In this document: positions 9,684 to 19,794 of the stretch, in pieces | Numbering within the stretch: position 1 is the stretch's first letter | Layout: every line of letters begins with the position of its first letter | From: Helicobacter acinonychis | GTDB lineage: Bacteria > Campylobacterota > Campylobacteria > Campylobacterales > Helicobacteraceae | NCBI RefSeq assembly: GCF_900461455.1 | Contig: NZ_UGIA01000001.1 | Span: 310,001-374,000 of the forward strand | Direction of reading: 5' to 3' | DNA: 64,000 bases | The notes under the pieces: generated by a model | Database searches by the model: none | The model's input: the letters and a program-made list of their open reading frames with translations, nothing else | What the model was told of the DNA's origin: nothing | Position numbers and translations under genes: made by a program

Positions 9684-10010
9684 TTAAAGGGATATTCTGA
9701 CTTAAGGATAACTTATTAAAGAGCGGGAGTTTTTATCGCTTCCATTTTTTGATAGGAAGTTCTTATCCAACCAATGCCAATCCATTGACAATCCATTGAA
9801 TGGATGGCATGAGAGTATTTTGGGTTAGCGTTTTGCTAAACCTTTTTAAAAAGTTTCTTTCTTTTTTGTTGTTGTAATACTTAAGAACACAACCCGTTTT
9901 ATTTGCTAAAATGCTAAAATATAAAACGAGTTCTTGTGATACGCTAAAGCTATTGTCAGAAATAACAATAGCCTATCAAAAAAACGGAAGAGCTTTAAGG
10001 ACAAACACTT

Positions 10011-11512
<1,502 letters not shown>

Positions 11513-11522
11513 CTAGAGAAAA

Positions 11523-11596
11523 GCTTTTAATATTCGCTTGTTAAAAGCCAAAGAGTATTACCTGACAAAGAACTTCTTGTTGCTTAGTTTTGAAAG
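11523..11596 (+). other. Pre-16S trailer: hairpin and right arm of processing stem
   Basis: A hairpin GCTTTTAA...TTAAAAGC spans 11523-11548. The stretch 11567-11596 (AAAGAACTTCTTGTTGCTTA, then GTTTTGAAAG) is complementary to 9650-9683, closing a roughly 1.9-kb loop around 16S rRNA. Confidence 0.7.
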
Positions 11597-11597
11597 A

Positions 11598-12110
11598 TTG
11601 GGCTTGTTTTTCCCGTCTTTTTCTTTTTAATTCTTTTTGCTTATTTGTTATTTTAATGCTTGTTTCTTGCTTGCTTGGTTTGGGTTTTAGTTTTTGTGTT
11701 TTTGGCTACCGGTGGGTTTGGTTTCTTACTTATTGTATTTTTTGCTTCTTGCTTGTTTGGTTTTCAACTTTTACTTGGTTAATGTTTAAGTTTTTTAGTT
11801 TTTAGTGTTGGGGTTGGTGGGTAAGGTGGTTATGTTTGAATGTGTTTTGATTTCTTTAAATCTTATGTTTATCTCATGGCTTGATTAGATTTGGCTTGTT
11901 TGGTTTCTCGCTCACCGCTTGTTTTTAGCGTTAGTTTTTGGCTTGTTTGGTTTGGATTTTTTCTTATTCCTTATTTATCGTGTTTAGGTTTTAGTTTCGG
12001 TGGGTTTGTTTTACTGCTTGTCTTGTTTCTTTTGTTTCTTTTCTCGCTCACCGCCCTCACTTTCCATTATGGCGTTATCCTTTAAAGCCGTTTTTTACCC
12101 AAATACACAC
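11598..12110 (+). other. T/G-rich non-coding tract between 16S rRNA and the Hop gene
   Basis: About 500 bases are strongly T- and G-biased on the plus strand, with many degenerate copies of CTTGTTTGGTTT and two copies of TCTCGCTCACCGC (11907 and 12043). Apparent ORFs here translate to runs of Phe, Leu, Cys and Trp with no start context and are rejected as genes. No tRNA or clear terminator is seen. It may be a transcribed 16S trailer or a remnant of rearrangement. Confidence 0.5.
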
Positions 12111-12123
12111 AAAAAAAAAAAAA
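12111..12123 (+). repeat. 13-A homopolymer upstream of the Hop gene promoter
   Basis: An uninterrupted run of 13 A residues ends 47 bases before the -10 box of the downstream outer membrane protein gene, at roughly -60 to -72 from the predicted start of transcription. Such A/T tracts upstream of several H. pylori adhesin promoters are known to change length by slippage and tune transcription. Confidence 0.75.
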
Positions 12124-12170
12124 CGACGCATGCACCACTCAAAATCGTTGCAAAAATGCTAGGAATAGTC

Positions 12171-12176
12171 TATAAT
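12171..12176 (+). promoter_or_regulatory. -10 box of the Hop outer membrane protein gene
   Basis: A perfect TATAAT lies 52 bases before the start codon, preceded by TGCTAGGAATAGTC. The ribosome site AAAGGAAAAG lies at 12216-12225. Confidence 0.7.
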
Positions 12177-12228
12177 ATAACATAGCTTCATAGCGTATTT
12201 TTCAAAATCAACTTCAAAGGAAAAGTTA

Positions 12229-14289
12229 ATGAACATCAAAAAAACCACTTTAAAAACCGCCTTACTCTCTTTCACCCTCGCTGCAACGCTCTTGCACGCT
12301 GAAGACGATGGGTATTTTGTGAGCATTGGCTATCAAATCGGGGGATCCACGCAAATGGTGAAAAACGCCGGTGCGATCAAAAACCTGAACGACCAGTACG
12401 AGCTCTTGAACTCGTATTTAGCGCAAATCGCTGATTTGAGGAGTTCCATTTTGCGCGCGAACAACACGCAAGCCATTACTAGCGCGATCAGCTCTTTAAA
12501 GTCTTTTGCAGAAGGTAACCAATCCAATAAAGACACTTCGCCCATCTATAACATCACGCAGAGCATCATCACTTCGGTGACCGCTATGTGGCAGCTTATT
12601 GCGGGCAACAAGGCGAATATTATTTCGCTCAGCCAAGCTAACTGTGCGCAATTGGTCCCAGTGCGCCATACCATCTGTAAGGCTACATACGAAAAACTCG
12701 AGAACTACGCAAAAGCGCTCGAAACCGCCGCTAGTAACCTTTGCCCTTTGTCTGGTTGCCCCACAAACGGTGCAACTGGCGCAACAGCTGTTGCAACAGT
12801 AGAGGCTAGTAGTAGTAGCAGTAGTAGCAGCAACAGTGGTAGTAGCAGCAGCACAACCAATTCCAACGGCACGACTATAGCTGAAGCGTTGCAGCAAGCG
12901 CAAGCGTTGATGGTTCTCTTGAAGCAACAGGATCCGTTCGTTCAATGGGATTTGTTTGGGAAAACCAAGTTCGGTTCTGGCTCTAAGGTTACTGACGCAA
13001 ATCTTCAAGATGGGAATATCACGACCTTTGCGTTCTTCAACAACATCTATCAAATGCTACCGTTGTTGCAGCAGGCGCTCAGCTCTTCCACTCAAAACCG
13101 TAACTACACTCAAAACTTGCAAGCTGAAGCCACAGGGAGTGGTCAGAGCGAGCAGTTCAAAAGCAATGTCTATAACGCCGCTCTGACCCAACAGGGTGTC
13201 ATCTCCGACGCGAAGCAGATCTTCGGTCTCTTTAGCTCCATCCCTAGCGAACAGTTGGATTACTTGCAAAGCGCGTATTTTAAACTGAAATCTAGTTGTT
13301 CTGCTTCTTCTGGGTCTAGCTCTAGTAGCAGTGGGTCTGGCAACACCGGTTGTCAGGTTCCCTCCAACGCCAAAGTGGTGTCTTTAGACGCTCAAATCAG
13401 CAATATCGGGAACAACGTGAGTTACTATGGCTCTGCCACTGACACGGCTTTGCAAACGAGTAAGGATATTTACTTCTTGCAGCAAAACACCGAAAACATC
13501 CAAAACGCCTATAAAAACGCGACTAATTTGAGTCAAGAGATTCAAGGCCTTTCGTATAACAAAATCAATGTGGCCAATATCGTCACTGCAAGCGTGAACA
13601 AAAACGCCCCTGCAATTGATAAATACAACTACGTCATCAACCAGGCGCAGCAATCTGAAATGAATAGCGCTTTAGCAGCGATGGCTAAAAACCCTTTCAG
13701 GAATGTGGGCCTTATCAATTCGCAATCCAGTAACGGCGTGATGAACGGCTTTGGGGTCCAATTGGGCTATAAGCAATTTTTTGGCGAAAAGAAACGATGG
13801 GGTTTCAGGTATTACGGCTTTTTTGATTACAACCACACTTACATCAGATCCGATATTTTCAGCTCCGCTTCCAACGTTTTGACTTACGGTGCAGCGAGCG
13901 ATTTCCTTTACAATTTCATCAACGACAGGCAGATGAATTGGTTTAAAAAAGGCGGTAAGTTTTCTTTTGGCGCGTATGGAGGGATCGCATTAGCGGGCAC
14001 TTCATGGCTCAATCAGGATAAAGTGATCCTTTTCAACACGCCTCAAGCCAACGCTTCCAACACGCCTTATAAAGCCGATGTGAGTTCGTCTAACTTCCAG
14101 TTTTTATTTAACTTTGGCGTGAGAGCGAATTTCGCTGAGAATAGTAAAGGCAAGCATGCGATCCAGCATGGCATAGAGTTGGGCTTGAAAATCCCCACCA
14201 TCAACACGAACTATTATTCTTTCTTGGGATCTAAACTCTCTTTCAGAAGGACTTTCAGCTTCTATTTGAATTATGTTTTCGCCTATTAA
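12229..14289 (+). CDS. Hop-family outer membrane protein (adhesin type)
   Basis: The 686-residue protein has a signal peptide ending LLHA|EDDGYFVSIGYQIG, the hallmark of large Hop proteins (Bab/Sab/HopQ group). It has a long alpha-helical extracellular region, cysteine pairs (for example CAQLVPVRHTIC and CPLSGC), and a conserved C-terminal beta-barrel: GVQLGYKQFFGEKKRWGFRY, then NFQFLFNFGVR, HGIELGLKIPTINTNYYSF and the final aromatic FAY. Two low-complexity Ser runs (about 195-209 and 361-373) are encoded by AGT/AGC/TCT repeats. The C-terminal half closely resembles HopQ and BabA as recalled, while the N-terminus matches neither exactly. I therefore give no symbol. No CT-repeat switch is present in the signal region. 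Such proteins bind host glycans or CEACAMs, or are of unknown specificity. Confidence 0.88.
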   Translation: MNIKKTTLKTALLSFTLAATLLHAEDDGYFVSIGYQIGGSTQMVKNAGAIKNLNDQYELLNSYLAQIADLRSSILRANNTQAITSAISSLKSFAEGNQSNKDTSPIYNITQSIITSVTAMWQLIAGNKANIISLSQANCAQLVPVRHTICKATYEKLENYAKALETAASNLCPLSGCPTNGATGATAVATVEASSSSSSSSNSGSSSSTTNSNGTTIAEALQQAQALMVLLKQQDPFVQWDLFGKTKFGSGSKVTDANLQDGNITTFAFFNNIYQMLPLLQQALSSSTQNRNYTQNLQAEATGSGQSEQFKSNVYNAALTQQGVISDAKQIFGLFSSIPSEQLDYLQSAYFKLKSSCSASSGSSSSSSGSGNTGCQVPSNAKVVSLDAQISNIGNNVSYYGSATDTALQTSKDIYFLQQNTENIQNAYKNATNLSQEIQGLSYNKINVANIVTASVNKNAPAIDKYNYVINQAQQSEMNSALAAMAKNPFRNVGLINSQSSNGVMNGFGVQLGYKQFFGEKKRWGFRYYGFFDYNHTYIRSDIFSSASNVLTYGAASDFLYNFINDRQMNWFKKGGKFSFGAYGGIALAGTSWLNQDKVILFNTPQANASNTPYKADVSSSNFQFLFNFGVRANFAENSKGKHAIQHGIELGLKIPTINTNYYSFLGSKLSFRRTFSFYLNYVFAY

Positions 14290-14297
14290 AGTGGTTT

Positions 14298-14316
14298 AAC
14301 TCCCTTCAAGGGGGTT
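14298..14316 (+). terminator. Rho-independent-like terminator after the Hop gene
   Basis: AACTCCC, loop TTCAA, GGGGGTT forms a 7-bp hairpin eight bases after the stop codon, followed by a short T run. Confidence 0.6.
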
Positions 14317-14446
14317 TTAGGCGCTTTTTCATCTTTCTTTTCTTCCTTTTTCTCTCTTTTTGGCGTTTTGTTGTTGCACGCTAAAGATCCTTTTAACATT
14401 AATTTTATAAAATACCCGTTCTTAAATACCACCATCAAGGAAAATC

Positions 14447-15730
14447 ATGCGAAAAATTGAATGCCCCCAATGCCAAACGCTCATCGATGTGAACGAGGCG
14501 CTATACAAACAGGTTGAATCCGAAAATCAAAATCAGTTTTTAGCCCAGCAAAAAGCGTTGGAAAAAGAAATGGGTGAAAAAAGAGTGCAGTATGAAACCC
14601 GTCTCAAAAATTTAGTGCAAAAAGAAGAGGCCCTAAAGCAGCAAGAAAAAGAGCGAGAAGCTGGGTTTGAAGATGCAGTCAAGCGAGCGAGTGCGTTGGC
14701 TTTGCAAGATGAAAGGGCTAAAATCATGGAAGAAGCCAGAAAAAACGCTTTTTTAGAGGAGCGAAAGCGCGTGGAATGGATGCAAAAAGAATTAGAGGAG
14801 AAATCCAAACAAGTCCAAGAATTGCACCAAAAGGAAGCGGAAATTGAAAGACTGAAAAGAGAAAAGAATGAAATGGAGAGCGAATTAAAAGCTGAACATG
14901 AAAAAAAGCTGAATGACAAATTGGTTTTGGAAAGGGAAAAAATAGAAAAAGCCTTGCATGAAAAAAACGAGCTGCAACTCAGGCAGAAAGAAGAGCAATT
15001 AGAAAGGTTAAGAAATGAGTTGAAAAACGCTCACAGAAAGGCTGAATTAGGCTCGCAACAACTCCAGGGCGAGGTGCAAGAACTGGCGATTGAAGAGTTT
15101 TTGATCCAAAAATTCCCCCTAGATTGCATTGAAGAAATCAAAAAAGGGCAAAGAGGGGGCGATTGCATTCAAGTGGTACACACCAGGGAGTTTCAAAATT
15201 GCGGGAAAATTTATTATGAGAGCAAACGCACTAAAGAATTTCAAAAGGCTTGGGTTGAAAAACTTAAAAGCGGCATGCGAGAGGTTGGGGCTGATGTGGG
15301 GGTCATTGTGAGTGAGGCATTGCCTAAAGAGATGGAGAGGATGGGGCTCTTTGAAGGGGTGTGGGTGTGCTCGTTTGAAGAGTTTAAGGGGTTAAGCGCG
15401 GCGTTAAGAGAGGGGGTTATTCAAGTGAGTTTGGCTAAAAGAAGTCAAGAAAATAAGGGCGATAAAATGGATTTGCTCTATCGTTATTTGACAAGCCCTG
15501 AATTTTCTATGCAGGTGGGAGCGATTATAGAGGCGTTTGAGCAGCTCAAGGCGGATTTAGAAAGCGAAAAACGAGCGATGGCTAGGATTTGGAAAAGCAG
15601 GGAAAAACAAATTGAAAAAGTGTTTGACAGCACGATTGGCATGTATGGTTCTATCAAGGGCATTGCAGGTAATGCCATAGGGCCAGTAAAGGCGTTAGAG
15701 CTTGGGTATGATGGGGGTTTGGGGGATTAG
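14447..15730 (+). CDS. DUF2130 coiled-coil protein with PD-(D/E)XK-like nuclease motif
   Basis: The 427-residue protein begins with a CPQC knuckle (C6, C9). Residues about 25-210 form a long charged coiled coil rich in Glu, Lys and Gln. The C-terminal domain carries GGDCIQ (D239) and IYYESK (E258, K260), with E-rich GEVQELAIEEF before it: the E...D...ExK arrangement of PD-(D/E)XK nuclease folds, to which DUF2130 has been assigned. It probably corresponds to HP1143 of strain 26695. It lies 60 bases upstream of the RloC-like ATPase gene on the same strand, so the two may form a unit. No function is established; nuclease activity is inferred from the motif. Confidence 0.8.
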   Translation: MRKIECPQCQTLIDVNEALYKQVESENQNQFLAQQKALEKEMGEKRVQYETRLKNLVQKEEALKQQEKEREAGFEDAVKRASALALQDERAKIMEEARKNAFLEERKRVEWMQKELEEKSKQVQELHQKEAEIERLKREKNEMESELKAEHEKKLNDKLVLEREKIEKALHEKNELQLRQKEEQLERLRNELKNAHRKAELGSQQLQGEVQELAIEEFLIQKFPLDCIEEIKKGQRGGDCIQVVHTREFQNCGKIYYESKRTKEFQKAWVEKLKSGMREVGADVGVIVSEALPKEMERMGLFEGVWVCSFEEFKGLSAALREGVIQVSLAKRSQENKGDKMDLLYRYLTSPEFSMQVGAIIEAFEQLKADLESEKRAMARIWKSREKQIEKVFDSTIGMYGSIKGIAGNAIGPVKALELGYDGGLGD

Positions 15731-15789
15731 TTTTGTATCCAATTTATGAGTGTGGAAAGTGGGGGAATTAAAGAAAAAAGCGAGAAAAC

Positions 15790-18225
15790 ATGGCGATCAA
15801 CCTTAAAAAGATAAAATCTCTTAACGCGTTTTGTGGTTTAGACACGATTGAAACGGATGGGTTTGGGGACTACAATGTTATTTTCGGGAATAACGGGTGT
15901 GGAAAAACCAGCTTGACGAGGGCTTTTGAGTTACTAAAACACCCACACCACATTGAAAAGTATCGCACTATTTCTGCTGATAAATCCCCAAGCGTTGGAT
16001 TTGAGTGTAGAAATCAAAGCTATGCAATAGAGCCAAACAGCAAGATTGAAGCGCCCTTTAAAGTTGAAATCTATAATAGCGATTTTTTGCACGATAATGC
16101 ACCTTTTAATGGCGAGTTTGGGCTTAAAAAACTGGATGATGGTGCAATCATTTTGGATATTCCGGCTTTAGGCAAAGAAACGCAAGCAATCAATCAATTA
16201 AAGGGTTGTAGAGAGAAAGTAGAAAAAAGACAAAAGGAAATTAGAGATAAAAACAATGAGAACACCTTCAGCGCCAAGCAAGAAAGTGAAATTAAAAAAT
16301 GCAAGGGAGAAATAGAAACAATACGAAAAGGTGTGAGCTCAAAGATTATTCCAATAAAACCAGATGAGATTGAAATAGAGAATATCTGTAAGGTGTCAAA
16401 GGATGAGTTTAAAGATGAAGAAAATGCATTAACGGAGTTGGAAAACGATTTTGAGAGATTGAATGGAGCCATGAAAACATTTGATGGTTTAAAAGAGATA
16501 GAATTGCCTGAATATGACCAAACGATACAAGATGGTTTGAAGTTTTTATTTGACTTTGATACAGACAAAGAGGTAGGAAAAGTTTCAGAAAAAATTAAAG
16601 AGCATATTAACAGGGTTGGAAGAGATTTTATTGAGAAAGGAAGGGAATTGCAAAAAGCGATAAACGATCATGCATGCCCTTTTTGCACTCAAAAAATACC
16701 CGATAAGATTGTTCAAGAATATACAGATTACTTTAATGAGAGGGTTGAAACATTCAGCCAGCGTTCTTTAAAAATGAGTGAAACTTTGCAAAAGATTTTA
16801 GGGCAATGGAATACCAAAGAAATATTGCAAGCGTTTGAGCGGTTTAAACCTTTCATACAGGATTTTCCACAAAAACAAGAAAGTTTAGAAAAGGCGTTAG
16901 AGCGAATAAAAGGTTTATTAGAAAAACTTCAAAAAGAGGTGGTTAAAAAGGAAGGCGTTAAAAATAAAGAAGAGTTTCAAAAGACAGATGAAGAGTTGTC
17001 AGAAATCTATAAAAAGATCCAACAAGATGTCAAAGAGACTGCAGAGATCTTAAGCGGCAAGGAACAGCAAGAAGAGAAATTAAAAAAATTAAAAATTGAT
17101 TTAAGAGAAGCAAGGATTAAAAAGGCTAAACATGATAGTTATGATTTGCAAAAACGCCAAAAAGAAGCTGAGAGAAAATTATCCGTTTTTGATCGTGGGC
17201 ATGAAAGATTAGAACGCCTTTTAACAAAAATTGATAATCAACTTAAGGGGTTATATGAGCAAGAACGCCCCGATATTGAAGTTATTAATCATTATCTTAA
17301 GGTTTTCAATTTGCCTCAATATTCTTTGAATAAAGATTATCAAATTGTTTTAAACTCTAAGGCTTTAGAACATAGTGCGGCTAAAATGATTTTAAGCGAT
17401 GGCGAAAAAAACACGCTTGCATTCGCGTATTTTTTAGCGCGTTTAAAATTATTTTACAAAAAAGAGAATTTAAAAGATTTAGTTATTGCCATAGATGATC
17501 CTGTATCCAGTTTGGATGAACAAAGGATTTATAACATTTCTGATAGAGTGGCAAGAATCAATCAAGAACTAGCAGAGGAAAGATTGAAAAATGAAGAGAA
17601 AGCGCAAATATTCGTTTTAACTCATAACCATACTTTTATGGCGTGTTTAATCAACATGGTAGGCACATGTGCTCGCTATTTCCAATTAGAACGCGATCAA
17701 AATCAATTAAAAATTGTTTGTAAAGATAAAGTGTTTGGTTATTTTGACACTTTCTACTTGCTTTTATTTAAAGAAGTGTATGGGTTTGCGAAAAAAGAAA
17801 AAGTGCACGATAATCATAGTGAAGCCATAAATTATGGGAATAAAGTAAGGATTTTATTAGAAAGTTTTTTAAAGATTAATTTCATTGACTCTTTTCTTGA
17901 AAAAAAACATGCTAGTGTTTTGGATAGAGATAAGATTGAAGGTTTGATAGAAACAGCAAATGGGGAAGTTGGATTAAATTTTTCAAAGCTGCCTTTTAAT
18001 GAGGATAATTGCAATATAAAGGATAAAGGTATGCTTCTTGAGAAACTTTTAGGGATTAGAAAAGGCTTGCATTCAGAGAGCCATGGAAGCGTTACGGATG
18101 TTTTTAGCCCTTATAAAATCCCACTTAAAAATGTCCAAGAATTTGCCAGAATAGCTATTAATGCTATGAAAATTTTAAGTCCTTATCAAACACAATCTTA
18201 TATGAGGAGTGTGGATAAAAATTGA
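15790..18225 (+). CDS. RloC-like AAA ATPase, candidate anticodon nuclease
   Basis: The 811-residue AAA_13-type protein has Walker A GNNGCGKTS (33-41), two long coiled-coil stretches around a CPFC knuckle (C296, C299) resembling a Rad50 zinc hook, ABC signature LSDGEK (535-540), Walker B AIDDPVSSLDE (D569, D570) and a switch histidine in LTHNH. After the ATPase domain comes an all-helical C-terminus with R687-x3-E691 and, 70-74 residues later, HSESH (H761, H765). This matches the Arg-Glu-His catalytic plan of PrrC/RloC anticodon nucleases, and the zinc hook points to RloC. RloC cleaves and excises the wobble base of tRNA after DNA damage or phage attack. No type I restriction genes are adjacent. 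The domain architecture is firm; nuclease activity is inferred. Confidence 0.75.
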   Translation: MAINLKKIKSLNAFCGLDTIETDGFGDYNVIFGNNGCGKTSLTRAFELLKHPHHIEKYRTISADKSPSVGFECRNQSYAIEPNSKIEAPFKVEIYNSDFLHDNAPFNGEFGLKKLDDGAIILDIPALGKETQAINQLKGCREKVEKRQKEIRDKNNENTFSAKQESEIKKCKGEIETIRKGVSSKIIPIKPDEIEIENICKVSKDEFKDEENALTELENDFERLNGAMKTFDGLKEIELPEYDQTIQDGLKFLFDFDTDKEVGKVSEKIKEHINRVGRDFIEKGRELQKAINDHACPFCTQKIPDKIVQEYTDYFNERVETFSQRSLKMSETLQKILGQWNTKEILQAFERFKPFIQDFPQKQESLEKALERIKGLLEKLQKEVVKKEGVKNKEEFQKTDEELSEIYKKIQQDVKETAEILSGKEQQEEKLKKLKIDLREARIKKAKHDSYDLQKRQKEAERKLSVFDRGHERLERLLTKIDNQLKGLYEQERPDIEVINHYLKVFNLPQYSLNKDYQIVLNSKALEHSAAKMILSDGEKNTLAFAYFLARLKLFYKKENLKDLVIAIDDPVSSLDEQRIYNISDRVARINQELAEERLKNEEKAQIFVLTHNHTFMACLINMVGTCARYFQLERDQNQLKIVCKDKVFGYFDTFYLLLFKEVYGFAKKEKVHDNHSEAINYGNKVRILLESFLKINFIDSFLEKKHASVLDRDKIEGLIETANGEVGLNFSKLPFNEDNCNIKDKGMLLEKLLGIRKGLHSESHGSVTDVFSPYKIPLKNVQEFARIAINAMKILSPYQTQSYMRSVDKN

Positions 18226-18239
18226 AAACAAGGAATAAC

Positions 18240-19157
18240 ATGCGCATCGTATTTATGGGAACGCCTGGTTTTGCTGAAGTGATCTTAAGGGCGTTAATTG
18301 AAAATCAAAACAACAATATAGAAGTGGTGGGGCTATTCACTCAAATGGACAAACCTTTTGGGCGTAAAAAGGAATTGAAAGCCCCAGAGACTAAAACATA
18401 CATTTTAGAAAACCATTCAAATATCCCCATTTTCCAGCCGCAAAGTTTGAAAGAGCCTGAAGTTCAAATTTTAAAAGGTTTAAAGCCTGATTTTATCGTG
18501 GTGGTGGCTTATGGTAAGATTTTGCCCAAAGAGGTTTTAAAAATCGCTCCTTGCATTAATGTGCATGCGTCGTTATTGCCTAAATACAGGGGGGCTTCAC
18601 CCGTTCATGAGATGATACTCAATGACGATACGATTTATGGCGTAAGCGCCATGCTTATGGATTTGGAATTGGATAGCGGGGATATTTTAGGAAGCGCTTC
18701 TTTTTTAAGAGAAGGTTATTTGAATTTAGAAACTTTAAGCTTGAAATTAGCGCATATGGGGGCAACTTTACTCCTTTCAACGCTCAAAAATTTCCATTCA
18801 ATTACCCCAAAACCTCAAGATCATGCTAGCGCGACTTTTTGTAAAAAAATCACCAAAGCCGATGGTTTAGTGGGTTTTAAAGACGCTAAAAGCTTGTTTT
18901 TAAAATCGCTTGCGTTTAAAACTTGGCCAGAAATCTTTTTAGAAAATAACCTTAAGCTTTTAGGAGTAGAATTAGTAGAAAATGAAAAAAGCCATAGAGA
19001 GGGCGAGATTTTAAGAATTGATGAAAGAGGCGTTCTTGTGGGTTGCCTAAAGGGCAGTGTGCGTATAGCGCGATTGCAAGCGGTGGGTAAAAAGCCCTTG
19101 AAAGCGAAAGATTATTTGAATGGCAGGCGTTTGAAAGCAGGCGATATTTTGGCATGA
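18240..19157 (+). CDS. fmt: Methionyl-tRNA formyltransferase
   Basis: Counting from ATG 18240 (AAGGA at 18229-18233 decides this start over an upstream TTG), the protein has 305 residues. It begins MRIVFMGTPGFAEVIL, and residues 107-119 are NVHASLLPKYRGA, containing the catalytic Asn and His. It transfers a formyl group from 10-formyl-tetrahydrofolate to initiator Met-tRNA. The C-terminal OB-like domain is present. Its end overlaps birA by four bases. Confidence 0.96.
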   Translation: MRIVFMGTPGFAEVILRALIENQNNNIEVVGLFTQMDKPFGRKKELKAPETKTYILENHSNIPIFQPQSLKEPEVQILKGLKPDFIVVVAYGKILPKEVLKIAPCINVHASLLPKYRGASPVHEMILNDDTIYGVSAMLMDLELDSGDILGSASFLREGYLNLETLSLKLAHMGATLLLSTLKNFHSITPKPQDHASATFCKKITKADGLVGFKDAKSLFLKSLAFKTWPEIFLENNLKLLGVELVENEKSHREGEILRIDERGVLVGCLKGSVRIARLQAVGKKPLKAKDYLNGRRLKAGDILA

Positions 19158-19792
19158 GAAAATGCGAAAAAAGGGTTTTTGAGAGCTTGCCTTCCACGCA
19201 AACCTATCTTTTAGAAAAACTTAAAAACGATGCATTCAAAGCCCCTATTTTAGTTGTGGCTAAAAACCAAAGCGCTGGGATAGGCAGTAGAGGGAATATT
19301 TGGGAGAGTGCAAAAAGCGCTTTGACTTTTTCGCTCGCTTTAAATGCAAGCGATTTGCCTAAAGATTTACCCATGCAAGCGAACGCTTTGTATTTGGGAT
19401 TTTTATTCAAAGAAGTTTTAAAAGAGTTAGGTTCTCAAACCTGGCTTAAATGGCCTAATGACTTGTATTTAGGGGGTCAAAAAATAGGGGGCGTGCTGGT
19501 TAATGTTTATAAAAACATGCGGGTGTGCGGCATTGGAGTGAATAGGGTTTCAAAGAAATGGGCATGTTTAGATATTGGCGCGAGCGATGATTTGATTATA
19601 GAGGGCTTTTTAAAAAAAATCAAAGAAAATCTTTTTTGGGGGGAAGTTTTAAGTAAGTATGCGTTAGAATTCCATAGAAACGACTCTTTTAGTTTCCATA
19701 ATGATTGGGGCGAATTGGTGAGTTTAAAAGATGCGCAATTGTTAGAAGACGGTCGCATTTTGATTGAAGATAAGATATATAATAGGATATAA
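19154..19792 (+). CDS. birA: Biotin--protein ligase
   Basis: This 212-residue short-form ligase lacks the DNA-binding domain of E. coli BirA. Motifs are SAGIGSRGNIWES (biotinyl-AMP loop; the usual GRGR is degenerate here) and LKWPNDLYLGGQKIGGVLV (biotin and ATP binding). It attaches biotin to the acetyl-CoA carboxylase carrier protein. It is coupled to fmt through ATGA. Confidence 0.9.
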   Translation: MRKCEKRVFESLPSTQTYLLEKLKNDAFKAPILVVAKNQSAGIGSRGNIWESAKSALTFSLALNASDLPKDLPMQANALYLGFLFKEVLKELGSQTWLKWPNDLYLGGQKIGGVLVNVYKNMRVCGIGVNRVSKKWACLDIGASDDLIIEGFLKKIKENLFWGEVLSKYALEFHRNDSFSFHNDWGELVSLKDAQLLEDGRILIEDKIYNRI

Positions 19793-19794
19793 AT

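Noticed and set aside
11590..12185. ORFs of 60-71 residues after 16S rRNA
   Set aside because: The translations are Phe/Leu/Cys/Trp runs forced by T/G-rich DNA; no start context and no protein pattern.
12496..13053. 185-residue minus-strand ORF inside the Hop gene
   Set aside because: It is created by the codon bias of the Hop gene; low-complexity Thr/Ala run is the complement of the Ser repeats.
12229..14289. Assignment of the Hop gene as babA, babB, sabA or hopQ
   Set aside because: The barrel is shared among these proteins and the head region does not clearly match any that I can recall; a symbol would be a guess.
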